A stretch of 64,000 bases of DNA from Methylobacter sp. (GTDB taxonomy: Bacteria > Pseudomonadota > Gammaproteobacteria > Methylococcales > Methylomonadaceae). The notes below the pieces were generated by a model, which made no database searches, was not told the origin of the DNA, and saw only the letters and a program-made list of their open reading frames with translations. The stretch covers positions 56,491-120,490 of the forward strand of contig JAPLRU010000118.1 of assembly GCA_026399025.1 (NCBI GenBank), read 5' to 3'. The position numbers were made by a program, and so were the translations under genes. Position 1 is the stretch's first letter; the number at the start of each line of letters is the position of its first letter. Below are positions 40,670-49,112 of the stretch, piece by piece.

Positions 40670-41218
40670 CTACTCTCTGACCGGCTTTTTATCCAATTTC
40701 CTTTGCAAGGTGCGCCTGTGCATGTTTAGCGCTCTGGCCGCCGCCGAAATATTGCCGTCGTGTTGCATCAATACTTTTTGCAGATGCTCCCATTCCAGGC
40801 GCTTTACCGATAACGGGTTCTCACTGATCGAAACCGACGAGTCGCCTTCATTTTTATTCAGGGCATTGACAATTTCATCCGCATTGGCCGGTTTGGTTAA
40901 ATAATGCGTGGCGCCCAATTTTATCGCTTCAACCGCAGTGGCAATACTGGCAAAGCCGGTCAGCATCACGCAAATGGTATTGTCATCCAGAGAGATGAGC
41001 CTTTTCACCAATTCCAGGCCGGACTCATGACCGATGCGTAAATCGATCACTGCGTATTCGGGTAAATAGCGTTCTGCAAAAGAGATGCCGGTTTTGACAT
41101 CGTTGGCCACCAAGACTTCATAATTTCTTTTTTCTAACGCACCCTTTAGTACTTTACAAAAAGTCACATCATCATCCACCAGCAGTAGCCGTGGCTTATC
41201 CATTTCCTGAGTTGTCAT
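40670..41218 (-). CDS. regA: Redox response regulator of the RegA/PrrA/ActR family
   Basis: A 182-residue regulator. The receiver domain has Asp15-Asp16-Asp17 and phosphorylation site Asp59 (AVIDLRIGHESGLELV), with a signature LTGFASIATAVEAIKLGATHYLTKPAN. A Fis-type helix-turn-helix ends the protein (NISAAARALNMHRRTLQRKLDKK), essentially the invariant RegA DNA-recognition segment. The start at 41218 lies inside the end of regB, so translation is coupled. RegA-type regulators control respiration, carbon and nitrogen genes in response to redox state. Confidence 0.92.
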   Translation of the reverse strand: MTTQEMDKPRLLLVDDDVTFCKVLKGALEKRNYEVLVANDVKTGISFAERYLPEYAVIDLRIGHESGLELVKRLISLDDNTICVMLTGFASIATAVEAIKLGATHYLTKPANADEIVNALNKNEGDSSVSISENPLSVKRLEWEHLQKVLMQHDGNISAAARALNMHRRTLQRKLDKKPVRE

Positions 41219-42578
41219 TATTACGCTCTGCATTTAAAAGGGGTAGGGTGATTTCCACGCAGGCGCCGCCTGGCGCCATATTATAAAGATCAATTTTTCC
41301 GCCCAGGCGCTTAATGGTGGAATAAGCCAAGAACAAGCCTACGCCCAAACCGCGTTTTTTGCTGATGACCGGTTGGGTACCGGCAAAATTGATGAGTTCC
41401 GGCGGCAGTCCGGGGCCGAAGTCTTTGATTTTAATAATTGCATAGTCCATATCCCAGCTTGCGTGAAATTCGACGCCCTTGTCCGGCGGCGAGGCTTCGG
41501 CGGCATTATTCAAGATATTAATAATGGAATGCGTCAGCGTGAGTTCGGCGATGATTTTTGCTTGAGTTGCAACTTCAGCATCGATAAAAAAGCATAGCTT
41601 TGCGGTCGGTTTATGCGTGCGCCATTGGTTGATGACCTCATCGATATAATCCGTCAACAGCATCGCGCTACCGGATTCGGCGCGCATTTCACCGGCCGAG
41701 GCCGACATCACCGATAACGCGGTTTTGCAGCGGTCAATCTGTTGTTGCATGATCAGCAATTTTTCGTGCAGATCCGGAAATCGATGGACCGGGTACTCTT
41801 GTTCAAGTTCATGAGCCACAATGGCGATAGTGCCTAATGGCGTGCCCATATCGTGAGCGGCGCTGGCCGCCAAAGTGCCCAATGAGACCACGCGTTCATC
41901 TCTGAGCGCATTTTCCCGAGCTTCGGCCAAATTTCGCTCCTGAGCTTTGAGGGTTTTAGCCAATTCAACTACAAAAAATGCAACCAAGCCGGCACTAAAG
42001 ACAAAGCCGAACCACATGCCGAAAATATGCAGATTAAAGTAATGACTGTCACTCATCGCATGTACTTGTTGCAATAATTCATAATTTTTCGTATCCGAAT
42101 ACCTCATTTCCGGATTGGGCATATGCGGCTCTATCGACGGCAACGGGATATTGAAAGCCATTAATGCCGTATACATGGAGGTGGTTAAAATCACCATATA
42201 CCAGGCATAGGATTGATGCAGCATAATCGCCGTAATAATCAGGGGCAACAGGAACACCCAGGTGATGGGATTGGATGCGCCGCCGGTCAGATACAGCAAT
42301 GCGGTAATACCCAGCACATCAATGACTAACTGAGTAAAAATTTCCAATTCAGTCACCGGATCTTCGGTTTCCAAACGCATTGAGGTATAAATATTAACCA
42401 CGATGATCGACAATATCACCAGCCAGAGCGGCTGTTCCGGCAGACGGATATTAAGGCCGTATACGGATAAAACGATCAGGATAATCTCGCTGACGATCAT
42501 CAGGTTTCTGAGGATAAACAGCCATTTTAGGTTTTGTCGGGCGGAAAATTCGGATTTAGGGGCGGCGTAAGAAAGCAT
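41196..42578 (-). CDS. regB: Redox sensor histidine kinase of the RegB/PrrB family
   Basis: A 460-residue membrane kinase partner of RegA. About six hydrophobic segments span residues 20-220. The quinone-binding heptapeptide of the family appears as GGASNPI (residues 99-105). The phosphoacceptor is His242 in SAAHDMGTPLGTIA. The redox-switch cysteine of RegB is matched by Cys284 (QIDRCKTALSVMSASAG), with spacing to the histidine close to Rhodobacter RegB. ATP-binding motifs include IKDFGPGLPPE and KRGLGVGLFLAYSTI. It should sense the quinone pool and thiol redox state. Confidence 0.92.
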   Translation of the reverse strand: MLSYAAPKSEFSARQNLKWLFILRNLMIVSEIILIVLSVYGLNIRLPEQPLWLVILSIIVVNIYTSMRLETEDPVTELEIFTQLVIDVLGITALLYLTGGASNPITWVFLLPLIITAIMLHQSYAWYMVILTTSMYTALMAFNIPLPSIEPHMPNPEMRYSDTKNYELLQQVHAMSDSHYFNLHIFGMWFGFVFSAGLVAFFVVELAKTLKAQERNLAEARENALRDERVVSLGTLAASAAHDMGTPLGTIAIVAHELEQEYPVHRFPDLHEKLLIMQQQIDRCKTALSVMSASAGEMRAESGSAMLLTDYIDEVINQWRTHKPTAKLCFFIDAEVATQAKIIAELTLTHSIINILNNAAEASPPDKGVEFHASWDMDYAIIKIKDFGPGLPPELINFAGTQPVISKKRGLGVGLFLAYSTIKRLGGKIDLYNMAPGGACVEITLPLLNAERNNDNSGNG

Positions 42579-42862
42579 TTTATAAAATAGTATAGTGTAG
42601 AAGTAACGTACCTACTCAGCAGAAGTGAACTTTAAGAACACGGACACTGACTTAGACGGGGTTTAAGGATGTCCAGGGGGGGCGGATTCAAGTTGACTAT
42701 ATATCTTAATAAAATATGTTAATAACCTTAACCGCAATCCCTTTCGAAGAAGTTTTATTTTATCAGCCTTTGAATACGGAATAGTTACAAAATGCGCTAA
42801 ATAAAGACCGAGCGCTTCGCTAGATGATTGAGTTTTAGTTATAAATTAAATAATAATTAAAC

Positions 42863-42879
42863 TGCGACAATATGTCACA
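42863..42879. promoter_or_regulatory. Palindrome TGCGACA-ATA-TGTCACA, possible RegA site
   Basis: Near-perfect inverted repeat with one mismatch; the half-sites GCGAC and GTCAC resemble the GCGNC-type half-sites of RegA/PrrA. It lies about 285 bp upstream of regB and about 30 bp before the candidate small RNA. Binding is an inference only. Confidence 0.3.
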
Positions 42880-42914
42880 TTTTGTGTTGCACTATTTATT
42901 GATATTCTTAACCT

Positions 42915-43010
42915 AACTTTTAAGGCTCTTAATAGAGCACCATAGCTGAAAAGTTGCGTTATATTCTTCCTAAATTATTCCAAGGCGGTTTTTTAAACCG
43001 CCTTTTTTTT
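42915..43010 (+). ncRNA. Candidate small RNA ending in an intrinsic terminator
   Basis: A rightward transcript is suggested by TTGCAC (42887-42892), a 16-bp gap and TAACCT (42909-42914), then a hairpin GCTCT-TAAT-AGAGC (42925-42938). A strong terminator follows: AAGGCGGTTT / AAACCGCCTT and eight T residues (42982-43010). No reading frame on this strand explains the terminator, and the next gene downstream runs the opposite way. The T run makes it stronger rightward than as the msrA terminator. The promoter elements are weak matches. Confidence 0.35.
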
Positions 43011-43028
43011 GCCTTTAATAATCAAAGC

Positions 43029-43661
43029 TTAATTACAAGTTACAGCTAGCCCTCCTAAGCCGCAATAACCCATCGGATTCTTCGCCAGATACTGCTGATG
43101 CATATCCTCGGCATAATAAAACTCGCCCGCGGGCATAATCTCGGTCGTTATTTGGTTAAAACCCGCTTGGCTGAGCTGATGCTGATAGCCCTGTTTTGAC
43201 TCAAGCGCTTCATCCAGCTGTTGTTGGCTATAAGTATAAATTCCGGATCTGTATTGGCTGCCTATGTCATTGCCTTGCCTCATACCCTGGGTAGGGTTAT
43301 GAGACTCCCAAAAAATCCGCAGTAACTGACGCAATGAAACGACAGCCGGATCGTAAATAACCTTGACGACCTCACTGTGCCCGGTTAAACCGGTGCATAC
43401 TTCTTCATACGTGGGGTTAGGCGTATAGCCGCCGCTGTAGCCGACTGCCGTACTAAACACGCCGGGGCATTGCCAGAATTTCCTCTCTGCGCCCCAAAAA
43501 CAGCCCATGCCAAACAAAGCTTGTTCCATAATGTCCGGAAACGGAGGAACTATCGGATTACCCGTTACGAAATGCTTGTTGCTAACAGGCATTGCTGTGT
43601 TACGGCCGGGTAAAGCGCTTTTAGGATCGGGCAGAGTAAGTTTTTTTGATGAAAAAATCAT
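43029..43661 (-). CDS. msrA: Peptide methionine-S-sulfoxide reductase A
   Basis: A 210-residue repair enzyme reducing methionine sulfoxide. The active-site motif [13 protein letters not shown] contains the catalytic cysteine. Other conserved stretches are [47 protein letters not shown] and [24 protein letters not shown], the last supplying a recycling cysteine along with the C-terminal Cys. The extended N-terminus ([11 protein letters not shown]) matches E. coli MsrA, supporting this start. It diverges from hslO, another oxidative-stress gene. Confidence 0.95.
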   Translation of the reverse strand: MIFSSKKLTLPDPKSALPGRNTAMPVSNKHFVTGNPIVPPFPDIMEQALFGMGCFWGAERKFWQCPGVFSTAVGYSGGYTPNPTYEEVCTGLTGHSEVVKVIYDPAVVSLRQLLRIFWESHNPTQGMRQGNDIGSQYRSGIYTYSQQQLDEALESKQGYQHQLSQAGFNQITTEIMPAGEFYYAEDMHQQYLAKNPMGYCGLGGLAVTCN

Positions 43662-43745
43662 GGCTTGTGGTACTTTTAAAGCTGTTAGGTCAGGTTTATT
43701 ATGAGCCTGATGTCAAAAAATGCACGATTTTTTAACGGGAAAAAC

Positions 43746-44615
43746 ATGATAGAGCAAGATTTATTACGCCGTTTTTTATTTGAAGAACTGGGCGTTCGTG
43801 GCGAATGGGTCAAATTAACCGACAGTTGGCAAGCGGCGAAACTTCATCAACGCGGCTCAGAAGACATGCAACAACAACTGGGGCAAGCCCTGGCGGCAGT
43901 GGTCATGTTGTCGGCGACCGTTAAATTTAAAGGCTCGATGATTCTTCAAGCTCAAGGCGATGGCGACATTAAAACGCTGGTTGCTCAAGCAACGGATCAG
44001 CGCAAAATACGAGGCTTGGTCAGAGGCAAGGGAAATATAACGGCCGGTTCGTTGGAAGCCATGTTCGGCCAAGGGCAGTTAGTATTAACGGTAGAATCTG
44101 AGAACGGCCAACCTTATCAGGGTATCGTTCCGCTTCAGGGCGTCAATTTAGCCGCTGCCTTGCAAACTTATTTTGAGCAGTCCGAACAACTTAAGACCCG
44201 CTTGTGGCTATTCGCCAATGCCACCGACGCCGTGGGATTACTGTTACAGGAGCTACCCGCGCAGGACAATTATGAGGCCGACTGGGAGCATATTGAGATA
44301 TTAGCAAACACCGTAACTGAGCGGGAGTTATTCGAATTAAATTGCGAACAGCTACTGTATCGATTGTTTCATCAGGAAAAAGTCAGGCTGTTTGATCCGG
44401 AACCGGTTGCATTCAGTTGCGCCTGTTCTCGATCAAAGATCGAGAAAACATTATTCTCGATGGGCCGAGCCGAATTGGAGGACATTCTAAAGGAGCAAGA
44501 TGCTATTGAAGTAAACTGTGAATTCTGTAGCGAACAATACCGCTTTGATAAAGTTGATGTAGAAAACATCTTATCCCGGAAAAATGCCGATAATGACTCC
44601 GAAACCCGGCACTGA
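43746..44615 (+). CDS. hslO: Redox-regulated chaperone Hsp33
   Basis: A 289-residue holdase activated by oxidation. The N-terminal domain begins MIEQDLLRRFLFEELGVRGEWVKL. The C-terminal zinc centre has the CxC in FSCACSRSKIEK and the CxxC in EVNCEFCSEQYRF, the four cysteines that release zinc on oxidative unfolding. The ATG at 43746 has ACGGGA upstream and gives the family length; an ATG at 43701 would add 15 residues. Its neighbours (msrA, peroxiredoxin) fit a stress-defence cluster. Confidence 0.95.
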   Translation: MIEQDLLRRFLFEELGVRGEWVKLTDSWQAAKLHQRGSEDMQQQLGQALAAVVMLSATVKFKGSMILQAQGDGDIKTLVAQATDQRKIRGLVRGKGNITAGSLEAMFGQGQLVLTVESENGQPYQGIVPLQGVNLAAALQTYFEQSEQLKTRLWLFANATDAVGLLLQELPAQDNYEADWEHIEILANTVTERELFELNCEQLLYRLFHQEKVRLFDPEPVAFSCACSRSKIEKTLFSMGRAELEDILKEQDAIEVNCEFCSEQYRFDKVDVENILSRKNADNDSETRH

Positions 44616-44623
44616 TAACCTTC

Positions 44624-45409
44624 ATGAAAACCGGAATAATTAAGCGAAGTTTGCGTCTATTTCTTTTGTTGGCGCTGACAAGTTTATTATCCGGTTGCAT
44701 ATACTGGATCAGGGCTTATCAAGTCTACCTGCAAATGAGCGAATTCGACCGCCATTTCTCCATCGTAGCTAATGACGAATTCACCTTGCGCTTCAAAGAC
44801 CCTATTCTTTACAGCAAAGACTTTGTGTCGTTGTCCAAGCTTTATGCCAGCCAGGATGATCCTACATCGGAAGGCAGGCGCTGGCGGTACTGGTTTCGTA
44901 AAGTTGACGGCAATAATAAGCTGATCAAGCCGGAAGTGAAATTCTATTCGGATTTGAATTTTAATAAAGACAGTCGTTTGATTGCCTGGTCATTTTCTTC
45001 GCTGTTTTTAGCGATTGCTCCACCCAAGTTCTTGGAGGTGTCATTGCGTTCTATAGGCGGCGCGGAGATCGATAAGGAAAAGCAGCAACTCAAAGCCAAT
45101 TCGGCATTACTGGATAAAATTGCCGAGGATTTACCTAAAAAACCGGCGGTTCTGGCACAATTGGGCGAACCTTTTAGCATCCGGGACGAAGGCGAACTCG
45201 AAGTGTACACTTACCGTTTTTTACTGGAAACCCATCATATCGAACAAGGCTATGAAGACCGCGCCTTAAACGAGGTTAAAATCAGTTTTGATAAAAAGAC
45301 TCAGGAACTGGTGAGAATGGCGGGGCGCTTTGCGGGACTTAAGGTTTCCATTAATTACCGAAAGTTTCTGGATGAATCAAAGGATGTCGCCCAAAACCAG
45401 CCGGATTAA
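44624..45409 (+). CDS. Lipoprotein of unknown function
   Basis: A 261-residue predicted lipoprotein. The N-terminus has basic residues (MKTGIIKRSLR), a hydrophobic core (LFLLLALTSL) and the lipobox LLSGC with the lipidated cysteine at about residue 25. The mature part is mixed alpha/beta with no motif I recognise. It lies 8 bp after hslO, so the two are probably co-transcribed. It ends before a bidirectional terminator. Confidence 0.75.
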   Translation: MKTGIIKRSLRLFLLLALTSLLSGCIYWIRAYQVYLQMSEFDRHFSIVANDEFTLRFKDPILYSKDFVSLSKLYASQDDPTSEGRRWRYWFRKVDGNNKLIKPEVKFYSDLNFNKDSRLIAWSFSSLFLAIAPPKFLEVSLRSIGGAEIDKEKQQLKANSALLDKIAEDLPKKPAVLAQLGEPFSIRDEGELEVYTYRFLLETHHIEQGYEDRALNEVKISFDKKTQELVRMAGRFAGLKVSINYRKFLDESKDVAQNQPD

Positions 45410-45450
45410 TTTCTCGGTAGAGCGCAGCCCCACTTTTTCACTCGGCAATA

Positions 45451-45488
45451 AAAAAGGCTTAAGCAAGAACTGCCTAAGCCTTTATTTT
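45451..45488. terminator. Bidirectional terminator between the lipoprotein and peroxiredoxin genes
   Basis: Arms AAAGGCTTA (45453-45461) and TAAGCCTTT (45475-45483), with partial pairing of AGCA and TGC inside, flanked by A and T runs. The genes on either side converge here, so it can serve both. Confidence 0.75.
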
Positions 45489-45532
45489 ATATTACGCAAA
45501 CCGATTAAGGCTGCATAATCATAAGCGCTAAC

Positions 45533-46138
45533 TTAGAGCTTATCGGCATTTTTATCCAGATATTCTGCAACGCCGGCGGGGTTTGCGTTCATGCCGGCAT
45601 CGCCTTTTTGCCAGCCGGCAGGGCAGACTTCGCCATGTTCTTCGTGGAATTGTAAGGCGTCAATCATGCGCAGCAACTCATCCATATCGCGACCTAAAGG
45701 CAGGTCGTTAACCACTTGATGACGAACTTTGCCGTCGCGGTCGATCAGGAAAGTACCGCGATAAGCGACCGCAGGCGCACTGGCTTCAACATCATAATCT
45801 TTACAAATAGAGTGAGATATATCCGCAGCCATGGTGTAACGGACAGGGCCTATACCACCTTTATTGACCGGTGTATTACGCCATGCGTTATGAGTGAAAT
45901 GAGAGTCTATGGACACGGCAATCACTTCAACATTACGGCTTTTGAAAGCATCCATGCGATGATCTAAAGCGATTAACTCACTTGGACAAACAAAGGTGAA
46001 ATCCAACGGGTAGAAAAACACTACCGCATATTTTCCGCTGGTGGCTTCAGAAAAGCTAAATGAGTCAACTATTTGACCATCGCCCAGAACGGCAGGAACT
46101 GTAAAATCAGGGGCTTGTTTACCGACTAATACGCTCAT
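45533..46138 (-). CDS. Typical 2-Cys peroxiredoxin (AhpC/TSA family)
   Basis: A 201-residue peroxidase reducing hydrogen peroxide and organic peroxides. The peroxidatic cysteine is in DFTFVCPSELIALDHR, with Thr and Arg in the usual places. The resolving cysteine is in HGEVCPAGWQKGD. The C-terminal tail is long, as in sensitive 2-Cys enzymes. A good ribosome site (TTGGAGA) precedes the ATG. No ahpF or dedicated reductase is adjacent. It is preceded by an unusual inverted repeat at 46174-46225. Confidence 0.95.
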   Translation of the reverse strand: MSVLVGKQAPDFTVPAVLGDGQIVDSFSFSEATSGKYAVVFFYPLDFTFVCPSELIALDHRMDAFKSRNVEVIAVSIDSHFTHNAWRNTPVNKGGIGPVRYTMAADISHSICKDYDVEASAPAVAYRGTFLIDRDGKVRHQVVNDLPLGRDMDELLRMIDALQFHEEHGEVCPAGWQKGDAGMNANPAGVAEYLDKNADKL

Positions 46139-46173
46139 TGATTATCTCCAAATAAATAGTAAGAAAAACTGTT

Positions 46174-46225
46174 AACCTAGTGTTAGCCACTGAAGCAGTG
46201 GATCGCGGAAATTGTACACTAGGTT
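46174..46225. repeat. Nested inverted repeat upstream of the peroxiredoxin gene
   Basis: Outer perfect 10-bp arms AACCTAGTGT (46174-46183) and ACACTAGGTT (46216-46225) enclose a hairpin CCACTG-AAG-CAGTGG (46187-46201). It lies 36 bp before the start codon, so it may be a leader structure or a regulator site. It does not match an OxyR or IscR pattern I can recognise. Confidence 0.55.
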
Positions 46226-46450
46226 AGTAGGGAATTGTTGTTGTTTTTAATGACAAGAAGCTATTTTCAAGAATCATAAACCCCCAATAGATAAATGCTT
46301 ACACTCAACCCATAAATGCTCTCGATAATTATCGGATTTAAGTCAGACTAACTGCTATAGTTGGTGTCGAATGGAACACCCCCGTAAAGAAAAAACCCAA
46401 TCCGTGAACTGTGGTCGATCTATTTACTGTTATTTAAAGGTAATATTGGG

Positions 46451-46681
46451 CTAGGTAAAAAACGAGCGGCATGAGCGCTTATTTTTCAGCCAAGAGTGAC
46501 TGAACCCAAGCTTTAGCCATTTAAAATCAATATCATATGCGCTAATTTTGGTAGCTTTTAACATAACTCTAAAAACAACCCATCCGTAAGCAATTGTTTT
46601 TAAAAGCCGTAAAAAATAGACCGCTAATTTAAGCGCAACTCCATTGTATTTTAAGCTTGCTTTAATTTTAATTTTAGCCAT
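46451..46681 (-). CDS. Possible small membrane protein, uncertain
   Basis: A 76-residue reading frame starting MAKIKIKASLKYNGVALKLA, with one hydrophobic stretch (AVYFLRLLKTIAYGWVVFRVML) and a basic tail. It lies in a 660-bp A/T-rich region otherwise empty, divergent from the AP2-domain gene. No clear ribosome site precedes it and I do not recognise a family. The rest of 46139-46802 shows only the inverted repeat near 46200 and weak palindromes (CCCAAT near 46397, ATTGGG near 46445). Confidence 0.3.
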   Translation of the reverse strand: MAKIKIKASLKYNGVALKLAVYFLRLLKTIAYGWVVFRVMLKATKISAYDIDFKWLKLGFSHSWLKNKRSCRSFFT

Positions 46682-46802
46682 AATTTGTCATCAATAGCTT
46701 ACAATGCTGTCAGCATTTTGCTCGGCACAGGGTTTTCGACCGTAGGTCGCCCTAACTTGGCTGTTACATTTACTTAGTTAATTCGTTTGATGGAATATTA
46801 TC

Positions 46803-47318
46803 ATGGCAAAAAATAAACATATTACCGAACCCGATGTCTTCGGTTTTCAAGTCCGCATCGTCAGACGCGGCAAAGAAAGTAGCCGCTATTTTTCACACAA
46901 ATTGTGGGGCAATAAAGTTAAGTCTTTGAAAGCGGCAATCGCTTGGCGCGACCAGATGCTGTCCGTGTTAAAAGGCAGTAAAACGCGCTTTCTTAAACCC
47001 CCCAAAAATAAAACCACCACCGGTGTCACCGGCGTGTCCAGAACTATCAAATATGATCATCGTAAAGATAAAAGCTATCTTTGCTATACCGTTTTTTGGG
47101 TCAATAATTGCAAGTCCAGGAACAAAACCTTCCAAGTGGGCAATGTCGACAAAGTAACGGCTGACGATGAATTACATGCGTTCCGTACCGCCAAATTGTT
47201 CAGAAGTTGCTATGAATTTTCAATTGATAATGACCTTGAATTTTATGACAATAAATTCGCCGGCTGGAAAAAGCTGCGCTTATATGAAGACGAAAATTTG
47301 AACGCCGTAGCGACATAA
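46803..47318 (+). CDS. AP2/ERF-like DNA-binding domain protein
   Basis: A 171-residue basic protein with two AP2-like repeats. The first (about residues 12-60) reads FGFQVRIVRRGKESSRYFSHK and then KSLKAAIAWRDQML. The second (about 72-140) begins TTTGVTGVSRTIKYD and contains YTVFWVNN, then the FRTAKLFRSCYEF helix. Bacterial AP2 domains often come from mobile elements or homing endonucleases, but no HNH or integrase domain is attached here. It is a single gene in an A/T-rich context with ATGGA upstream of the start. A DNA-binding role is inferred. Confidence 0.65.
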   Translation: MAKNKHITEPDVFGFQVRIVRRGKESSRYFSHKLWGNKVKSLKAAIAWRDQMLSVLKGSKTRFLKPPKNKTTTGVTGVSRTIKYDHRKDKSYLCYTVFWVNNCKSRNKTFQVGNVDKVTADDELHAFRTAKLFRSCYEFSIDNDLEFYDNKFAGWKKLRLYEDENLNAVAT

Positions 47319-47547
47319 GCAAATACCTCGAGTTAGAGGTTTATAAGCGTATCTAAATATAATGCCGACAAACCTCAACTAAATCATTTGTGCGGCTTGC
47401 CTGCGCTTGTAAGGGTTGGATTTCTATCGACCGGCTGCTGGAATGCGCGGCCTAACGCTCACGCCCTATATTCATGAAAAACAGGAAAGCCGCTTTAATC
47501 GCCAAGAGCCCGGTAAGCTTATCTCACAGGCCCTTGCTAATAGATTG

Positions 47548-48630
47548 ATGAACACATTAGTCATCTCTGCCGCCAATCAGTTCGGCAAAGCCGTTAAGCG
47601 GGTAAGCCCGCTCGGCAATGGCCTGATCAACGATACTTATCTGATTGCAACGCAATCGTCGCCTTTTGTTCTGCAAAGAATCAATCGCGCCGTCTTTCCT
47701 GTCCCCGAACACATCATGGCAAACCTGAACACGCTTAATCGGCATATAGCCCAAAAAAGCGGTGCTCAGATTAAATTGCAGATACCGGATATTTTAAGCA
47801 CTACACATAACGCCTTGGTTTATCAGGATGAAAACGGCGACTGTTGGCGAGCCTTGAGCTTTATTGCCGACAGCGAAAGCTTGGAAACCATAACGGCCAT
47901 CGGCGACGCGGAGCAGGCCGGGTTTGCGCTGGGGCATTTTCACCGCCTACTTGGCGACCTTGATCCCTCGTTGTTGCACGACACCCTGCCCGGTTTTCAT
48001 ATAACGCCTGAGTATTTAAAGCGTTATTATCGGGTTTTAGCGCAGCCGGTAAGCGCCGAGCCGGTTCAGCAAAACCGCTATTGCGCTGAATTCATTGCCC
48101 GTTTTCAAGCTATCGCCGATGATCTGGAAGGGGCGAAACAAAAAGGCTTGCTGATAGTGAAGGTTATTCACGGCGATCCCAAATTAAATAACTTCCTGTT
48201 CGATAAAAACAGTGGAAAAATTGTCAGCCTTATCGATCTGGATACCGTCAAGCCGGGGCTGATCCATTACGATATAGGCGACTGCGTCCGCTCTTGCTGC
48301 CATGTCGCCGGACCGGTGGGGTTTGACTTGGATATTTGCGCCGCCCTGTTAAAAGGCTATTTAACCGAGGTGGCTGCGTTTTTTACCGAGTCCGATTATT
48401 ACTATTTATACCCGGCTATCCGGCTGATCCCTTTTGAATTAGGCATCCGATTTTATACCGATTATTTGGAAGGCAATCGGTATTTTAAGGTGACAGAGCC
48501 CGAGCAAAACTTACAGCGCGCAATTGATCAATTCCGCTTATGCGAGAGTATTATGGCCCAGGAATTGACGCTAAAAAAACTGATAACACGACTAAAACAG
48601 CAATTAAATCAACACCGCGCTTCAGCGTAA
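47548..48630 (+). CDS. Aminoglycoside phosphotransferase (APH)-family kinase
   Basis: A 360-residue kinase-fold protein. The N-lobe has PLGNGLINDTYLIATQSSPFVLQRIN with the phosphate-binding loop and lysine/arginine region. The catalytic loop is VIHGDPKLNNFLFD, the DFG-equivalent is SLIDLDTVKPGLIHYDIGD. Members phosphorylate sugars, amino sugars or small alcohols; this one resembles N-acetylhexosamine kinase-like proteins more than drug-resistance enzymes. The ATG at 47548 is a choice by family length; upstream in-frame starts (47443 ATG, 47416 TTG) exist and no ribosome site is decisive. It stands alone between the AP2 and cold-shock genes. Confidence 0.78.
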   Translation: MNTLVISAANQFGKAVKRVSPLGNGLINDTYLIATQSSPFVLQRINRAVFPVPEHIMANLNTLNRHIAQKSGAQIKLQIPDILSTTHNALVYQDENGDCWRALSFIADSESLETITAIGDAEQAGFALGHFHRLLGDLDPSLLHDTLPGFHITPEYLKRYYRVLAQPVSAEPVQQNRYCAEFIARFQAIADDLEGAKQKGLLIVKVIHGDPKLNNFLFDKNSGKIVSLIDLDTVKPGLIHYDIGDCVRSCCHVAGPVGFDLDICAALLKGYLTEVAAFFTESDYYYLYPAIRLIPFELGIRFYTDYLEGNRYFKVTEPEQNLQRAIDQFRLCESIMAQELTLKKLITRLKQQLNQHRASA

Positions 48631-48688
48631 ACAGCAACTATCAAGCATTCCAATCCTTAGCCGCCGGCCGCCTTCGATAAATCTGCTG

Positions 48689-48718
48689 ATGACAATAACA
48701 TAAAAAAAACAGTACAAT
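48689..48718 (+). promoter_or_regulatory. Promoter of the cold-shock gene
   Basis: ATGACA (48689-48694), 18 bp, TACAAT (48713-48718). Transcription should start near 48725, leaving a leader of about 108 nt before the ATG, in line with the long thermo-responsive leaders of CspA-type genes. Confidence 0.55.
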
Positions 48719-48832
48719 ACGCCGCGTCAGAAAACAGATGTTGAGTTAAGGGATTCCTAAATTGTTAGGTTGTCCGGTTATCAATGTTGTAGTTCTGTGT
48801 TAACCGTAAGTTTTTATTTTAGGAGTTTCAAA

Positions 48833-49036
48833 ATGGCAACAGGCACTGTAAAGTGGTTTAACAACACAAAGGGTTTTGGTTTTATTGCACCGGCTGATGG
48901 CGGCGAAGACGTTTTCGTTCACCATTCGGTTATTCAAGGAGAAGGCTTTAAAACTCTGACTGAAGGCGAAACGGTCACTTTCGACATTGAATCCGGTCCA
49001 AAAGGCTTAACGGCAGCTAACGTTTATTCCAAATAA
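48833..49036 (+). CDS. Cold-shock protein, CspA family
   Basis: A 67-residue single cold-shock domain that binds RNA and single-stranded DNA. Both RNA-binding motifs are present: KGFGFIAP (RNP1) and DVFVHHSVI (RNP2), after the typical [14 protein letters not shown] start. The ATG at 48833 follows a strong AGGAG; an upstream frame to 48770 is not protein-like. A long leader and a following terminator make it a complete single-gene unit. Confidence 0.96.
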   Translation: MATGTVKWFNNTKGFGFIAPADGGEDVFVHHSVIQGEGFKTLTEGETVTFDIESGPKGLTAANVYSK

Positions 49037-49055
49037 CAAGAATAACCGGTTTTAA

Positions 49056-49095
49056 AAAAGGCCCTTGCGAGTCACCTCGCAAGGGCCTTTTTTTG
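49056..49095 (+). terminator. Intrinsic terminator after the cold-shock gene
   Basis: Arms AAAAGGCCCTTGCGA and TCGCAAGGGCCTTTT with a short loop, followed by more T residues. The flanking gene on the other side converges, so it probably serves both directions. Confidence 0.9.
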
Positions 49096-49112
49096 TCCCC
49101 GCTTTTTTAAAG

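Larger units (their letters stand above)
42579..43028. other. 450-bp A/T-rich intergenic region between regB and msrA
   Basis: No reading frame of note. It carries a RegA-like palindrome (42863-42879), a candidate small RNA and an intrinsic terminator oriented to the right although both flanking genes run leftward. It presumably also holds the regB promoter. Confidence 0.5.

Noticed and set aside
47548..48630. Aminoglycoside resistance gene
   Set aside because: The kinase motifs are general to the APH fold, and the sequence resembles sugar-kinase-like members; no resistance context is present.
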